A stretch of DNA of 45,364 nt from Pseudacidovorax intermedius (lineage in GTDB: Bacteria; Pseudomonadota; Gammaproteobacteria; Burkholderiales; Burkholderiaceae_C), in contig NZ_LDSL01000145.1 in assembly GCF_001476815.1 (NCBI RefSeq), forward strand, positions 1-45,364. The letters are read 5' to 3'. Made by a program: the position numbers and the translations under genes. Positions 17,733 through 25,426 of the stretch are shown here, one piece after another. A model generated the notes under the pieces. That model did not search any database. It was not told the DNA's origin and saw only the letters and a program-made list of their open reading frames with translations. The number at the start of each line of letters is the position of its first letter. Position 1 is the first letter of the stretch.

Positions 17733-18719
17733 ATGCAGATCACCCGCCGCCACCTGCTGCAGACCACGGGCGCCTCGGCGCTGCTCGCCGGCATCGGCCA
17801 GCAGGCCTTCGCCCAGGGCGCCCTGGAGAACGCCACCATCGTCACCGGCTTCGCCGCCGGCGGCACCTCCGACACCATCTGCCGCCGCGTGGCGCAGAAG
17901 CTGCAGCCCGACTACGCCAAGGCCGTGGTGGTGGACAACCGCACCGGTGCCGGCGGCCAGATCGCCATCAACTACATCAAGGCGCGCCCGGCCGACGGCA
18001 CGACGATGCTGCAGACGCCCACGTCGATGCTGACGATCTATCCGCACATCTACAAGAAGCTGTCGTACGACCCGCAGGCCGACCTGACGCCGGTGAGCCT
18101 GGGCTGCGTGTTCGACTTCGGCTTTGCCGTGGGCCCGGCCGTGCCGGCCAGCGTCAAGAACGTGGCGGACTTCCTGGCCTGGGCCAAGGCCAACCCGACG
18201 GGCGCCAACTTCGGCTCGCCGGCCGCCGGCTCCACGCCGCACTTCGTGGGCGTGCTGATCGGCAAGAGCGCCGGCGTCGAGCTCAAGCATGCGGCCTACC
18301 GCGGCACGCAGCCGGCCATGCTGGACCTGCTGGGCGGCAACATCTCGGCCGTGTCGGGCCCCATCGGCGACATCACGCAGCACCTGTCCACCGGCAAGGT
18401 GCGCATCCTGTCGGTGTCGGGCGCCAAGCGCAGCCGCTTCGCACCCGACGTGCCCACGCTGATGGAACAGGGCATCAACATGGCCCACAGCGAGTGGTTC
18501 GCCTTCTTCCTGCCGCCCAAGGCCAACCCCGAGCTGGTGGCCCGCCTGAATGCCGGCATGAAGAACGCCCTGGCGCAGAAGGACGTGATCGACGGCCTGG
18601 GCACCTTCGGCCTGGAAGCCATGTCCTCCAGCCCCGCCGAACTGGCCGACCTGATCAAGAAGGACACGGCCAAGTGGGCGCCCATCGTGAAGGAAGTGGG
18701 CTTCACGGCCGAGGCCTGA
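17733..18719 (+). CDS. Bug/TctC family tripartite tricarboxylate transporter substrate-binding protein
   Basis: A 328-residue periplasmic solute receptor of the Bug family, hugely expanded in Burkholderiales, which binds carboxylates and similar small molecules. The N-terminus MQITRRHLLQTTGASALLAG is a twin-arginine-like signal ending at AFAQG. Typical Bug blocks are FAAGGTSDTICRRVAQKL, VVDNRTGAGGQIAINYIKA, PADGTTMLQT, and the second-lobe HAAYRGTQPAMLDLLGG. No tctA or tctB membrane genes adjoin, which is common for orphan Bug receptors. GGAG (17720-17723) precedes the ATG. The stop overlaps the aldolase start (TGATG), so receptor and enzyme are coupled and probably handle the same carboxylic or hydroxy acid. 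Confidence 0.92.
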   Translation: MQITRRHLLQTTGASALLAGIGQQAFAQGALENATIVTGFAAGGTSDTICRRVAQKLQPDYAKAVVVDNRTGAGGQIAINYIKARPADGTTMLQTPTSMLTIYPHIYKKLSYDPQADLTPVSLGCVFDFGFAVGPAVPASVKNVADFLAWAKANPTGANFGSPAAGSTPHFVGVLIGKSAGVELKHAAYRGTQPAMLDLLGGNISAVSGPIGDITQHLSTGKVRILSVSGAKRSRFAPDVPTLMEQGINMAHSEWFAFFLPPKANPELVARLNAGMKNALAQKDVIDGLGTFGLEAMSSSPAELADLIKKDTAKWAPIVKEVGFTAEA

Positions 18720-19570
18720 TGCGCACCACGCCGGACGTCGGCGCTGCGGCTGTGCCGGCCGTGGCAGCCGCTTCGGCCACCTCGGCCGCATCGGCCGCAT
18801 CGGCCACTTCGGCCGCTTTGCGCGGCATGCATCCGGACGAACGGGCCGCCCGCGTGCAGCTGGCGGCCTGCTACCGCGTCTTAGCCATGCTCGGCTGGAC
18901 GGAGATGATCTACAACCACATCACCGTCCGGCTGCCCGACAGCGTGACCGGCGGCGACAAGCAGTTCCTGATCAATCCCTTCGGCCTGCACTACAGCGAG
19001 GTCACGGCCAGCAACCTGGTGCGCATCGACCTGGCGGGGCAGGTACTCGATGGGTCGTCGCATCCGGTCAACCCGGCCGGCTTCACCGTGCATGCCGCCA
19101 TCCACGACGGCCTGCCCGGCGCCCATTGCGTGATGCACACCCACACGACCGCCGGCATGGCGGTGGCCTGCGTGGAGGGCGGGCTGTCGCTGTCCAACTT
19201 CTACGCCGCGCAGCTGCACGGCCGGGTGGCCTACCACGACTTCGAGGGCGTGACGGTGCATGCCGACGAAGGCCCGCGCCTGCTGGCCAGCATCGGCGAC
19301 AGGCCGGCCGTCATCCTGCGCAACCACGGCCTGCTGGTCTGGGGCCAGACGCTGCCGCAGGCCTTCGTCACGCTGTGGACGCTGCAGCGCGCCTGCGAGG
19401 TGCAGCTGGCCACGATGAGCATGGGCCGGCCGATTCCGGTGGCCCAGGCCGTCGCCGAGCAGTGCAAGCGCGACGCGCTGCAGTTCCATCCCGCGCAGGG
19501 TGCCGGCCAGGACGTGTTCGACGCGCTGGTGCGGCAGGTGGACCGGATCGATCCGGGCTACCGGGACTGA
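18719..19570 (+). CDS. Class II aldolase/adducin family protein
   Basis: A 283-residue zinc-dependent class II aldolase-fold enzyme (araD/fucA/adducin superfamily) that cleaves or isomerises phosphorylated or free hydroxy-carbonyl substrates. Metal ligands H140 and H142 lie in MHTHTTAG, with a further histidine in ILRNHGLLVWG. MIYNHITVRLP and LINPFGLHYSEV are family blocks. The first about 36 residues are an Ala/Ser/Thr-rich tract made by a degenerate repeat and absent from typical members, so M37 (18827) is an alternative start. The ATG at 18719 overlaps the Bug-protein stop and is kept for that reason. The downstream ketopantoate-reductase-like gene suggests a three-gene pathway for a hydroxy or keto acid (inference). 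Confidence 0.88.
   Translation: MRTTPDVGAAAVPAVAAASATSAASAASATSAALRGMHPDERAARVQLAACYRVLAMLGWTEMIYNHITVRLPDSVTGGDKQFLINPFGLHYSEVTASNLVRIDLAGQVLDGSSHPVNPAGFTVHAAIHDGLPGAHCVMHTHTTAGMAVACVEGGLSLSNFYAAQLHGRVAYHDFEGVTVHADEGPRLLASIGDRPAVILRNHGLLVWGQTLPQAFVTLWTLQRACEVQLATMSMGRPIPVAQAVAEQCKRDALQFHPAQGAGQDVFDALVRQVDRIDPGYRD
18773..18816 (+). repeat. Degenerate tandem repeat in the aldolase N-terminus
   Basis: Units of the form TCGGCCGCA, with TCGGCCACT variants, recur about five times. They encode the Ala/Ser/Thr-rich leader TSAASAASATSAA. Repeat slippage would change the length of this non-conserved leader in steps of three residues without breaking the frame. Confidence 0.6.
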
Positions 19571-19692
19571 CCCCGGTTTTGCCGCGCGCGCAGGGCCGGG
19601 CGCCGCGCCCCGTGGGCGCAGCGCGGCTGGCACGCGCACACCGCAGCGCCTAGCATGGCGCTTTCCGCGGCTTTGGACTTTCGGACTCTCCC

Positions 19693-20673
19693 ATGAAGAT
19701 CTGCATCTACGGCGCCGGCGCCATCGGCGGCTGGATCGGCACGGCCTTCGCCCAGGCGGGCGAACGGCTCAACGTGGTGGCGCGCGGCGCCACGCTCGCC
19801 GCCCTGCAGGCGGACGGCCTGGCGGTCGTGCGCCAGGGCGGCGCGACCCAGCGCGTGCCCGTGCATGCGGTGGACGACCCGGCCGCGCTCGGGCCGCAGG
19901 ACGTGGTCGTCATCGCCGTCAAGGCGCCCGCCCTGGCCGGCGTGGCCGAGCGCATCGGGCCGCTGCTCGGGCCCGACACCGTGGTGCTGACGGCCATGAA
20001 CGGCGTGCCCTGGTGGTTCCTGGACGGCGGCTTCGGCGGCCCGCTGGCCGGGCGCAGGCTGTCGGCCGTGGACCCCGAGGGCCGCATCGCCGCCGCCATC
20101 CCCGGCCGGCACGTGATCGGCGGCGTGGTGCATGCGAGCTGCTCGCTGGATGCGCCCGGCGTGGTGCGCCACCACTTCGGCAACGGCCTGATCCTGGGCG
20201 AGCCCTCCGGCACGCCGACCGAGCGCGTCCAGCGGCTCGCCGGCCTGCTGCAAGGCGGCGGCATCGACGCCCGCGTGTCGCCGCAGATCCAGAAGGACGT
20301 CTGGTACAAGCTCTGGGGCAACATGACGGTCAACCCGATCAGCGCGCTGACCGGGGCGACCACCGACCGCATCCTGGCCGACGACCTGCTGCGCGGCTTC
20401 ATCTCCGCCGTGATGCTGGAGGCGCGTGCCGTGGGCGAGCGCATCGGCGTGCCCATCGCCGAGATGCCGGAAGACCGTCATGCGGTCACGCGCAAGCTGG
20501 GCGCCTTCAAGACTTCAATGCTGCAGGACGTGGAAGCCGGCCGGCCGGTGGAGCTCGACGCGCTGGTGAGCGCCGTGCGCGAACTGGCGCAGGGCGTGGA
20601 CCTGCCGACGCCCTTCACCGATGCGCTGCTGGGGCTGGCGCGGGTGCAGGCGCGGGGGTTGGGCCTGTACTGA
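19693..20673 (+). CDS. Ketopantoate reductase family protein (2-dehydropantoate 2-reductase-like)
   Basis: A 326-residue NAD(P)H-dependent oxidoreductase of the ApbA/PanE family. The N-terminal Rossmann fold opens with MKICIYGAGAIGG (dinucleotide loop 7-13), and VVVIAVKAP is the conserved strand with lysine. The catalytic region is VWYKLWGNMTVNPISALTG (K206, N210) in the C-terminal helical domain. Burkholderiales carry several paralogues, and those in catabolic clusters reduce other 2-keto acids, so it need not make pantoate. It lies 122 bp after the class II aldolase, same strand. The gap contains a GCGCCC-CGT-GGGCGC hairpin (19605-19619) without a T-tract. Confidence 0.88.
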   Translation: MKICIYGAGAIGGWIGTAFAQAGERLNVVARGATLAALQADGLAVVRQGGATQRVPVHAVDDPAALGPQDVVVIAVKAPALAGVAERIGPLLGPDTVVLTAMNGVPWWFLDGGFGGPLAGRRLSAVDPEGRIAAAIPGRHVIGGVVHASCSLDAPGVVRHHFGNGLILGEPSGTPTERVQRLAGLLQGGGIDARVSPQIQKDVWYKLWGNMTVNPISALTGATTDRILADDLLRGFISAVMLEARAVGERIGVPIAEMPEDRHAVTRKLGAFKTSMLQDVEAGRPVELDALVSAVRELAQGVDLPTPFTDALLGLARVQARGLGLY

Positions 20674-20682
20674 GCGCGAGGG

Positions 20683-21480
20683 CTACCGCCGCGCCGCGAT
20701 GATCCGCAGCGCCTCGGGCAGCGTGCGGGCCTGCGGCACGAAGCGGTCGACCAGCGCCCCCAGCAGCACGGCGCACAGCAATGCACCAAGCAGCGGCTTC
20801 CAGGTGAGCCGCACGGCAGCGCCGAGCCAGCCTTCGCGCGCCAGGCGCCGGGTCGTGCGCACGGCGGCATAGGAGAAGGCGACTTCGACGGCCACGGCGA
20901 GCAGGGCCTCGGAGCCGAAGTACAGCCAGACGAGCGAACCGGCGCCCATCACGACCGCGACGCCGATCAGGAAGATGGCCACCACGGGCACGACGACGAC
21001 CGCGCCTTCATCGGCCGCACTGGCGGCATCGAGCGCGTCCGAGGCGAGGCCGCGCAGGCCGGAGGCTTCGCCGCCGGCGCGGTCGGCCGGGCCTGCCTGG
21101 TCCGCACGTCCACCGCGCGGGGCTGGCACGCCGTCGCCGTCTCGCCCCGCTGACGCCTCGTCGGGACGGTCGGGCAGGAGCTCGGCCAGGTCGCTCCAGT
21201 CGTCCGCTTCGTCCGCGTCCTCGCGCAACAGGCGGCGTGCCCACAAGCGCAGCAGGCCCAGGTACGTCGCATAGCCGAGCCCGAGCGTGAACAGGTAGCG
21301 CAGCGCGAGCGAATCGACATGGGCCATGTCGCGCAGCATCGCCGCGAAGGCCCACATCAGCAGCAGCACCAGGCTGCCGATGAGCCAGCCGTGCAGGCGC
21401 AGGCTGTGGCGGCGGTGCAGGGCCTGCTCCAGCGCGGATTCCTCCAGGCGCACCGAGCGCCAGGTCGAACGGACTTTCAT
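20683..21480 (-). CDS. Membrane protein of unknown function
   Basis: A 265-residue protein that I do not recognise. A short basic N-terminus (MKVRSTWRSVRLEESALEQA) is followed by two hydrophobic helices (about 30-50 and 60-80), an acidic/polar linker of about 70 residues (DADEADDWSDLAELLPDR), then another membrane segment (VVVVPVVAIFLIGVAVVM) and two more towards the C-terminus. The ATG at 21480 is preceded by GGGAGGG, a strong ribosome-binding site, while the longer open frame overlaps the alr end. It lies 82 bp downstream of alr on the same strand and could be read through from it. Confidence 0.75.
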   Translation of the reverse strand: MKVRSTWRSVRLEESALEQALHRRHSLRLHGWLIGSLVLLLMWAFAAMLRDMAHVDSLALRYLFTLGLGYATYLGLLRLWARRLLREDADEADDWSDLAELLPDRPDEASAGRDGDGVPAPRGGRADQAGPADRAGGEASGLRGLASDALDAASAADEGAVVVVPVVAIFLIGVAVVMGAGSLVWLYFGSEALLAVAVEVAFSYAAVRTTRRLAREGWLGAAVRLTWKPLLGALLCAVLLGALVDRFVPQARTLPEALRIIAARR

Positions 21481-21562
21481 CGCGGCGATCCCTCCCGCCA
21501 AACACCCACCGCGGTCGATGGAACCGGCGCCGCGGCGAGGCCGGGGAACGGCAGGCGGCGCG

Positions 21563-22663
21563 TCATTCCAGCGCGTCCACCATGACGGGCACGCGCGGCG
21601 CCACGGCACACATCAGCTCGTAGCCCACGGTGCCGCTGGCGCGGGCCACCTCGTCGATGGGCAGCAGGGTGCCGTGCAGGGCGCTGCGGCCCCACAGCAC
21701 CACCTCGCTGCCGAAGCCGGCGTCGGGCACGGGCGTCAGGTCGACCGTGACCATGTCCATGCTGACGCGGCCGACGACGCGGGTGCGCACGCCCTCGACC
21801 AGCACCGGCGTGCCGGTGGGCGCATGGCGCGGATAGCCGTCGGCATAGCCCACGGCCGCGATGCCGATGCGCATCGGCTGCTCGGCCACGAAGCCGGAGC
21901 CGTAGCCCACCGTGTCGCCCGGCTGCAGCGACTGCACGCCGATGAGCCGCGTGGCCAGCGTCATGCCGGGCTGCAACTGCCAGTGGGCCGCGTCGTTCTC
22001 GGGAAAGTCGGGCGCGCTGCCGTAGAGCACGATGCCCGGCCGCACCCAGTCGGCCCGGGTGCGCGCCGCGTGGCGCAGCAAGGCGGCGCTGTTGGCGATG
22101 CAGCGCTCGCCGGGCAGGTCGGCCGTGGCTTCGTCGAAGGCGGCCATGGCGGCGTCGATGCCGCGCGGGCCGTCGGCATCGCTGAAATGCATCATCAGCG
22201 AGACCTCGTCCACCTGCGGCAGGGCCGTCAGGCGCGTCCATGCGGCACGCATGCGGACGGGCGCGAAGCCCAGCCGGTTCATGCCCGAGTTCATCTTGAG
22301 GAAGACGCGGTGCGGCGCCTGCGTCTTGTGCGCGGCCAGCCAGTCGATCTGCTCGTCGCAGTGCACCGTGTGCCACAGGCCCAGGCGCGAGCACAGCTCC
22401 AGGTCGCGCGCATCGAACACGCCCTCGAGCAGCAGGATGGGCCCGCGCCAGCCCAGGGCGCGCACGCGCTCGGCCTCGGCCAGGTCCAGCAACGCGAAGC
22501 CGTCGGCGGCGCGGAAGGCGTCGAACACGCGCTCGATGCCGTGGCCGTAGGCATTGGCCTTGACCACCGCCCAGACGCTGGCCGGGGCCGCGCCGCGGCG
22601 GGCCCGCTCGAGGTTGTGGCGCAGCGCGCCGGGGTGGATGGTGCAGAGGATCGGGCGGGGCAT
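21563..22663 (-). CDS. alr: Alanine racemase
   Basis: A 366-residue PLP-dependent fold-III enzyme interconverting L- and D-alanine for peptidoglycan. The PLP lysine is K35 in [12 protein letters not shown], the opposing catalytic tyrosine is Y254 in TVGYGSGF, and [24 protein letters not shown] and VRPGIVLYG are family signatures. The length is normal. It is divergent from lplT across 174 bp, an arrangement I associate with many Burkholderiales. It could be the biosynthetic (alr) or the catabolic (dadX) isozyme; no dadA is nearby, which favours alr. Confidence 0.95.
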   Translation of the reverse strand: MPRPILCTIHPGALRHNLERARRGAAPASVWAVVKANAYGHGIERVFDAFRAADGFALLDLAEAERVRALGWRGPILLLEGVFDARDLELCSRLGLWHTVHCDEQIDWLAAHKTQAPHRVFLKMNSGMNRLGFAPVRMRAAWTRLTALPQVDEVSLMMHFSDADGPRGIDAAMAAFDEATADLPGERCIANSAALLRHAARTRADWVRPGIVLYGSAPDFPENDAAHWQLQPGMTLATRLIGVQSLQPGDTVGYGSGFVAEQPMRIGIAAVGYADGYPRHAPTGTPVLVEGVRTRVVGRVSMDMVTVDLTPVPDAGFGSEVVLWGRSALHGTLLPIDEVARASGTVGYELMCAVAPRVPVMVDALE

Positions 22664-22761
22664 GGGGCGGCCGGAATTCGATGCGGGATGACGCCCGTGT
22701 CGGACGCGGACGGGTCGCCCCGGCGAGGGTTATGGGTCATTTTGGCATTGCACCTGCGTGC

Positions 22762-22767
22762 TATAAC
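22762..22767 (+). promoter_or_regulatory. Extended -10 promoter for lplT
   Basis: TG-C-TATAAC (22759-22767) is an extended -10 element, with TTGGCA a little too close upstream (22742-22747) to be a standard -35. It would start transcription near 22774, immediately before the hairpin at 22775. Confidence 0.4.
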
Positions 22768-22774
22768 CACGGGC

Positions 22775-22795
22775 CCCCGACCCCGGGGATTTTTT
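22775..22795 (+). terminator. Terminator-like hairpin in the lplT leader
   Basis: CCCCG-ACCC-CGGGG (22775-22788) is followed by A and six Ts (22790-22795), 43 bp before the lplT start. It has the form of a short intrinsic terminator but lies in the 5' leader. The stem is only 5 bp, so attenuation is a possibility and not a conclusion. Confidence 0.4.
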
Positions 22796-22837
22796 GTATA
22801 CAGCCTCGAGCCTGCACATGGCCAGCCAGCCCCATCG

Positions 22838-24142
22838 ATGAAGCGCGGCTTCTACACCATCATGTCGGCCCAGTTCTTTTCGTCGCTGGCCGACCAGGCG
22901 CTCTTTGTGGCCGCGGTCGAACTGCTGCGGACGGCGGGCTCTCCGGAATGGCAACGCGCGGCGCTGGTGCCCATCTTCGCCATCTTCTATGTGGCGCTGG
23001 CCCCGCTGGTGGGTGCCTTCGCCGATGCGCTGCCCAAGGGCAAGGTCATGTTCATCAGCAACGCCATCAAGGTGGCGGGCTGCCTGATGATGCTGTTCGG
23101 CAGCCATCCGCTGGCGGCCTATGCCGTGGTGGGCCTGGGCGCGGCGGCCTATTCGCCGGCCAAGTACGGCATCCTGACCGAGCTGCTGCCGGCCTCGCAA
23201 CTGGTGAAGGCCAACGGCTGGATCGAGGGCCTGACCATCGCCTCGATCATCCTCGGCATCGTGATGGGCGGCCTGCTGGTGGGCGGGCCCGTGTCCAGCA
23301 AGCTGCTGGCCATCGACCTGCCCTTCATCGACACCGGCATCGACACACCCCCCGAGGCGGCCATCACCGTGCTGATCGCGGTGTATGCGCTGGCGGCGTG
23401 GTTCAACACGCGCATCCCGCACACCGGTGTGGCCATGCGCCCGCTGCGTTCTGACCCGAACCGCAGCTTCGCGGGCAACCTGGTCGCGCTGCTGCCCGAC
23501 TTCTGGCAGTGCAATGCCCGCCTGTGGCGCGACAAGCTGGGCCAGATCTCGCTGGCCACCACCACACTCTTCTGGGGCGCGGGCGGCAACCTCAAGTACA
23601 TCGTGCTGGCCTGGGCCTCGCTGGCGCTGGGCTACAGCACGCCGCAGGCCTCTGCGCTGACGGGCGTGGTGGCCATCGGCACCGCCGTGGGTGCGGTGGT
23701 GGCGTCGGTGCGCATGCGGCTGGACATGGCGACGCAGGTGATTCCGCTGGGCATCGGCATGGGGCTGCTGGTGATCGGGATGAACTTCATCTCCAACGTG
23801 TGGGTGGCGATCCCGTTCCTGATCGCGCTGGGCGGGCTGGGCGGCTTCCTGGTGGTGCCGATGAATGCGCTGCTGCAGCACCGCGGCCACAACCTGATGG
23901 GTGCGGGCCGCTCGATCGCGGTGCAGAACTTCAACGAGCAGGCCTGCATCCTGCTGCTGGGCGCCTTCTACAGCGCCTGCACGGGCCTGGGGCTGTCGGC
24001 CTTCGGTGCCATCACGGCCTTCGGCATCGTGGTGGCGGGCTTCATGGAAATCATCCGCCGCTGGCACCAGCGGAACCTGAAGGTGCATGGCGAGGAAGTG
24101 CAGCGCCTTCTGGAGATTGCGCGCAGCGACAAGCATCATTGA
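22838..24142 (+). CDS. lplT: Lysophospholipid transporter LplT
   Basis: A 434-residue MFS-type inner-membrane flippase that returns lysophosphatidylethanolamine to the cytoplasmic face for re-acylation. It begins MKRGFYTIMSAQFFSSLADQ, the family's characteristic N-terminus, and has GAFADALPKGKVMFISN (the MFS loop 2-3), YSPAKYGILTELLP, and LVVPMNALLQHRGH late in the protein. About 12 hydrophobic helices are evident. The acyltransferase partner aas is not fused or adjacent here. A much longer upstream open frame exists, but it is antisense to alr and is ignored. Divergent from alr. Confidence 0.92.
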   Translation: MKRGFYTIMSAQFFSSLADQALFVAAVELLRTAGSPEWQRAALVPIFAIFYVALAPLVGAFADALPKGKVMFISNAIKVAGCLMMLFGSHPLAAYAVVGLGAAAYSPAKYGILTELLPASQLVKANGWIEGLTIASIILGIVMGGLLVGGPVSSKLLAIDLPFIDTGIDTPPEAAITVLIAVYALAAWFNTRIPHTGVAMRPLRSDPNRSFAGNLVALLPDFWQCNARLWRDKLGQISLATTTLFWGAGGNLKYIVLAWASLALGYSTPQASALTGVVAIGTAVGAVVASVRMRLDMATQVIPLGIGMGLLVIGMNFISNVWVAIPFLIALGGLGGFLVVPMNALLQHRGHNLMGAGRSIAVQNFNEQACILLLGAFYSACTGLGLSAFGAITAFGIVVAGFMEIIRRWHQRNLKVHGEEVQRLLEIARSDKHH

Positions 24143-24150
24143 CCACCCCC

Positions 24151-24230
24151 GTTGCTTGCTCACTTCGTGTAGCCGCCTCCCCCCTCAAGGGGGCGCACCC
24201 GGCGGCCCGGCGGAGCCGGATCCGCGGGTG
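24151..24230. repeat. REP-like dispersed palindromic element (family A)
   Basis: Intergenic element after lplT containing CACTTCGTGT (24161-24170), a hairpin of about six Cs and five Gs (CCCCCCTCAAGGGGG), and GCGGCCCGGCGG (24202-24213). The same blocks recur in the same order inside the nicB coding sequence at 41249-41310. From general knowledge this resembles intergenic repeats abundant in Comamonadaceae genomes. Confidence 0.7.
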
Positions 24231-24309
24231 CACGCGGATGGCCTGCTCCGCGGCCGACTGAATGACGAGCTGGGCGCAGGTGGCGATTTACCTGACTGAG
24301 GAGATGCCA

Positions 24310-24798
<489 letters not shown>

Positions 24799-24872
24799 GA
24801 CCTGTTCGACGGCCACGGACAAAAAGTCCACCGCCGCGCGCGAAGCCCACTCCTAGAATCGCCGGCTCGCCC

Positions 24873-25250
24873 ATGCCCTTCTTCGACCGCCACCTCCATC
24901 GCCTCGCCCGCGGCCTGCTCGGCCGCGCGGTGCTGCTGTGGTTCGCGCTGTCGATGGGGGCGGCCATCGCCTCGCCGATGGTGCATCCGCAGGCCATGGA
25001 GCTGGTCTGCTCGGCGATGGGCGCCGTCAAGGTGGTCGTGAAGACCGACGACGGCGTGCGGGAGATCGGCGCCACGCACATGGACTGCCCGCTGTGCGTC
25101 TCCACCGGCGCGCCGCCGCCGGCGGCGCCCCTGCTGCAGCTGCCCCAGGCCCAGCCCCTGGGTCTTGCGCTGCAGCCCATCGAGGCCGCGCGCCTCGCGG
25201 CGGCCACGGCCGCGCCCTTGCCGGCGCGCGGGCCACCGGCCCTGCGCTGA
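24873..25250 (+). CDS. DUF2946 family secreted protein
   Basis: A 125-residue exported small protein. An N-terminal hydrophobic segment (LLGRAVLLWFALSMGAAIAS) serves as signal or anchor. The mature part carries the DUF2946-type cysteine motif HMDCPLCVSTG at about 69-79, with a third cysteine in LVCSAMG and a Pro/Ala-rich tail. Proteins of this type sit next to TonB receptors and periplasmic copper proteins, and the CxxC-His arrangement is suited to metal binding. Here it precedes a TonB-dependent receptor and a YcnI-PCuAC fusion on the same strand, which makes a copper role likely (inference). A weak TAGAAT -10 (24854-24859) precedes it. Confidence 0.72.
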   Translation: MPFFDRHLHRLARGLLGRAVLLWFALSMGAAIASPMVHPQAMELVCSAMGAVKVVVKTDDGVREIGATHMDCPLCVSTGAPPPAAPLLQLPQAQPLGLALQPIEAARLAAATAAPLPARGPPALR

Positions 25251-25363
25251 TCCTGTTGTCCCCCTTCCGTTCGCCCGCGGCCTTGCGCGGCACGGCGGCC
25301 CTGGCCCTGCGGGCCGGCTGGCCGACCGCCGCACGCCCGGTGTGAACCCGAACGACAGATCGC

Positions 25364-25410
25364 CGCGCAGGCCTGGGGCCGGACCGAGTCCGGCCCCGGC
25401 AGGCCGCGCG
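25364..25410 (+). promoter_or_regulatory. Long hairpin abutting the TonB-receptor start
   Basis: A stem of about 20 bp. CGCGC (25364-25368), GGCCT (25370-25374) and GGGGCCGGAC (25375-25384) pair with GTCCGGCCCC (25388-25397), AGGCC (25401-25405) and GCGCG (25406-25410), around a CGA loop, with one bulged A and a 3-base bulge. It ends 16 bp before the receptor ATG (25427) and has no T-tract. It could limit translation or stabilise the mRNA. Confidence 0.5.
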
Positions 25411-25426
25411 GATGCCAGGCCTTCGC

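Noticed and set aside
21326-22837. Open frame continuous with lplT that would make a 938-residue protein
   Set aside because: The first about 500 codons are antisense to alr and lack any domain. The LplT family starts at the ATG at 22838.
25251-25426. Cobalamin or TPP riboswitch before the TonB receptor
   Set aside because: I looked for the B12 box and the conserved TPP core and found neither; only the extended hairpin is present.
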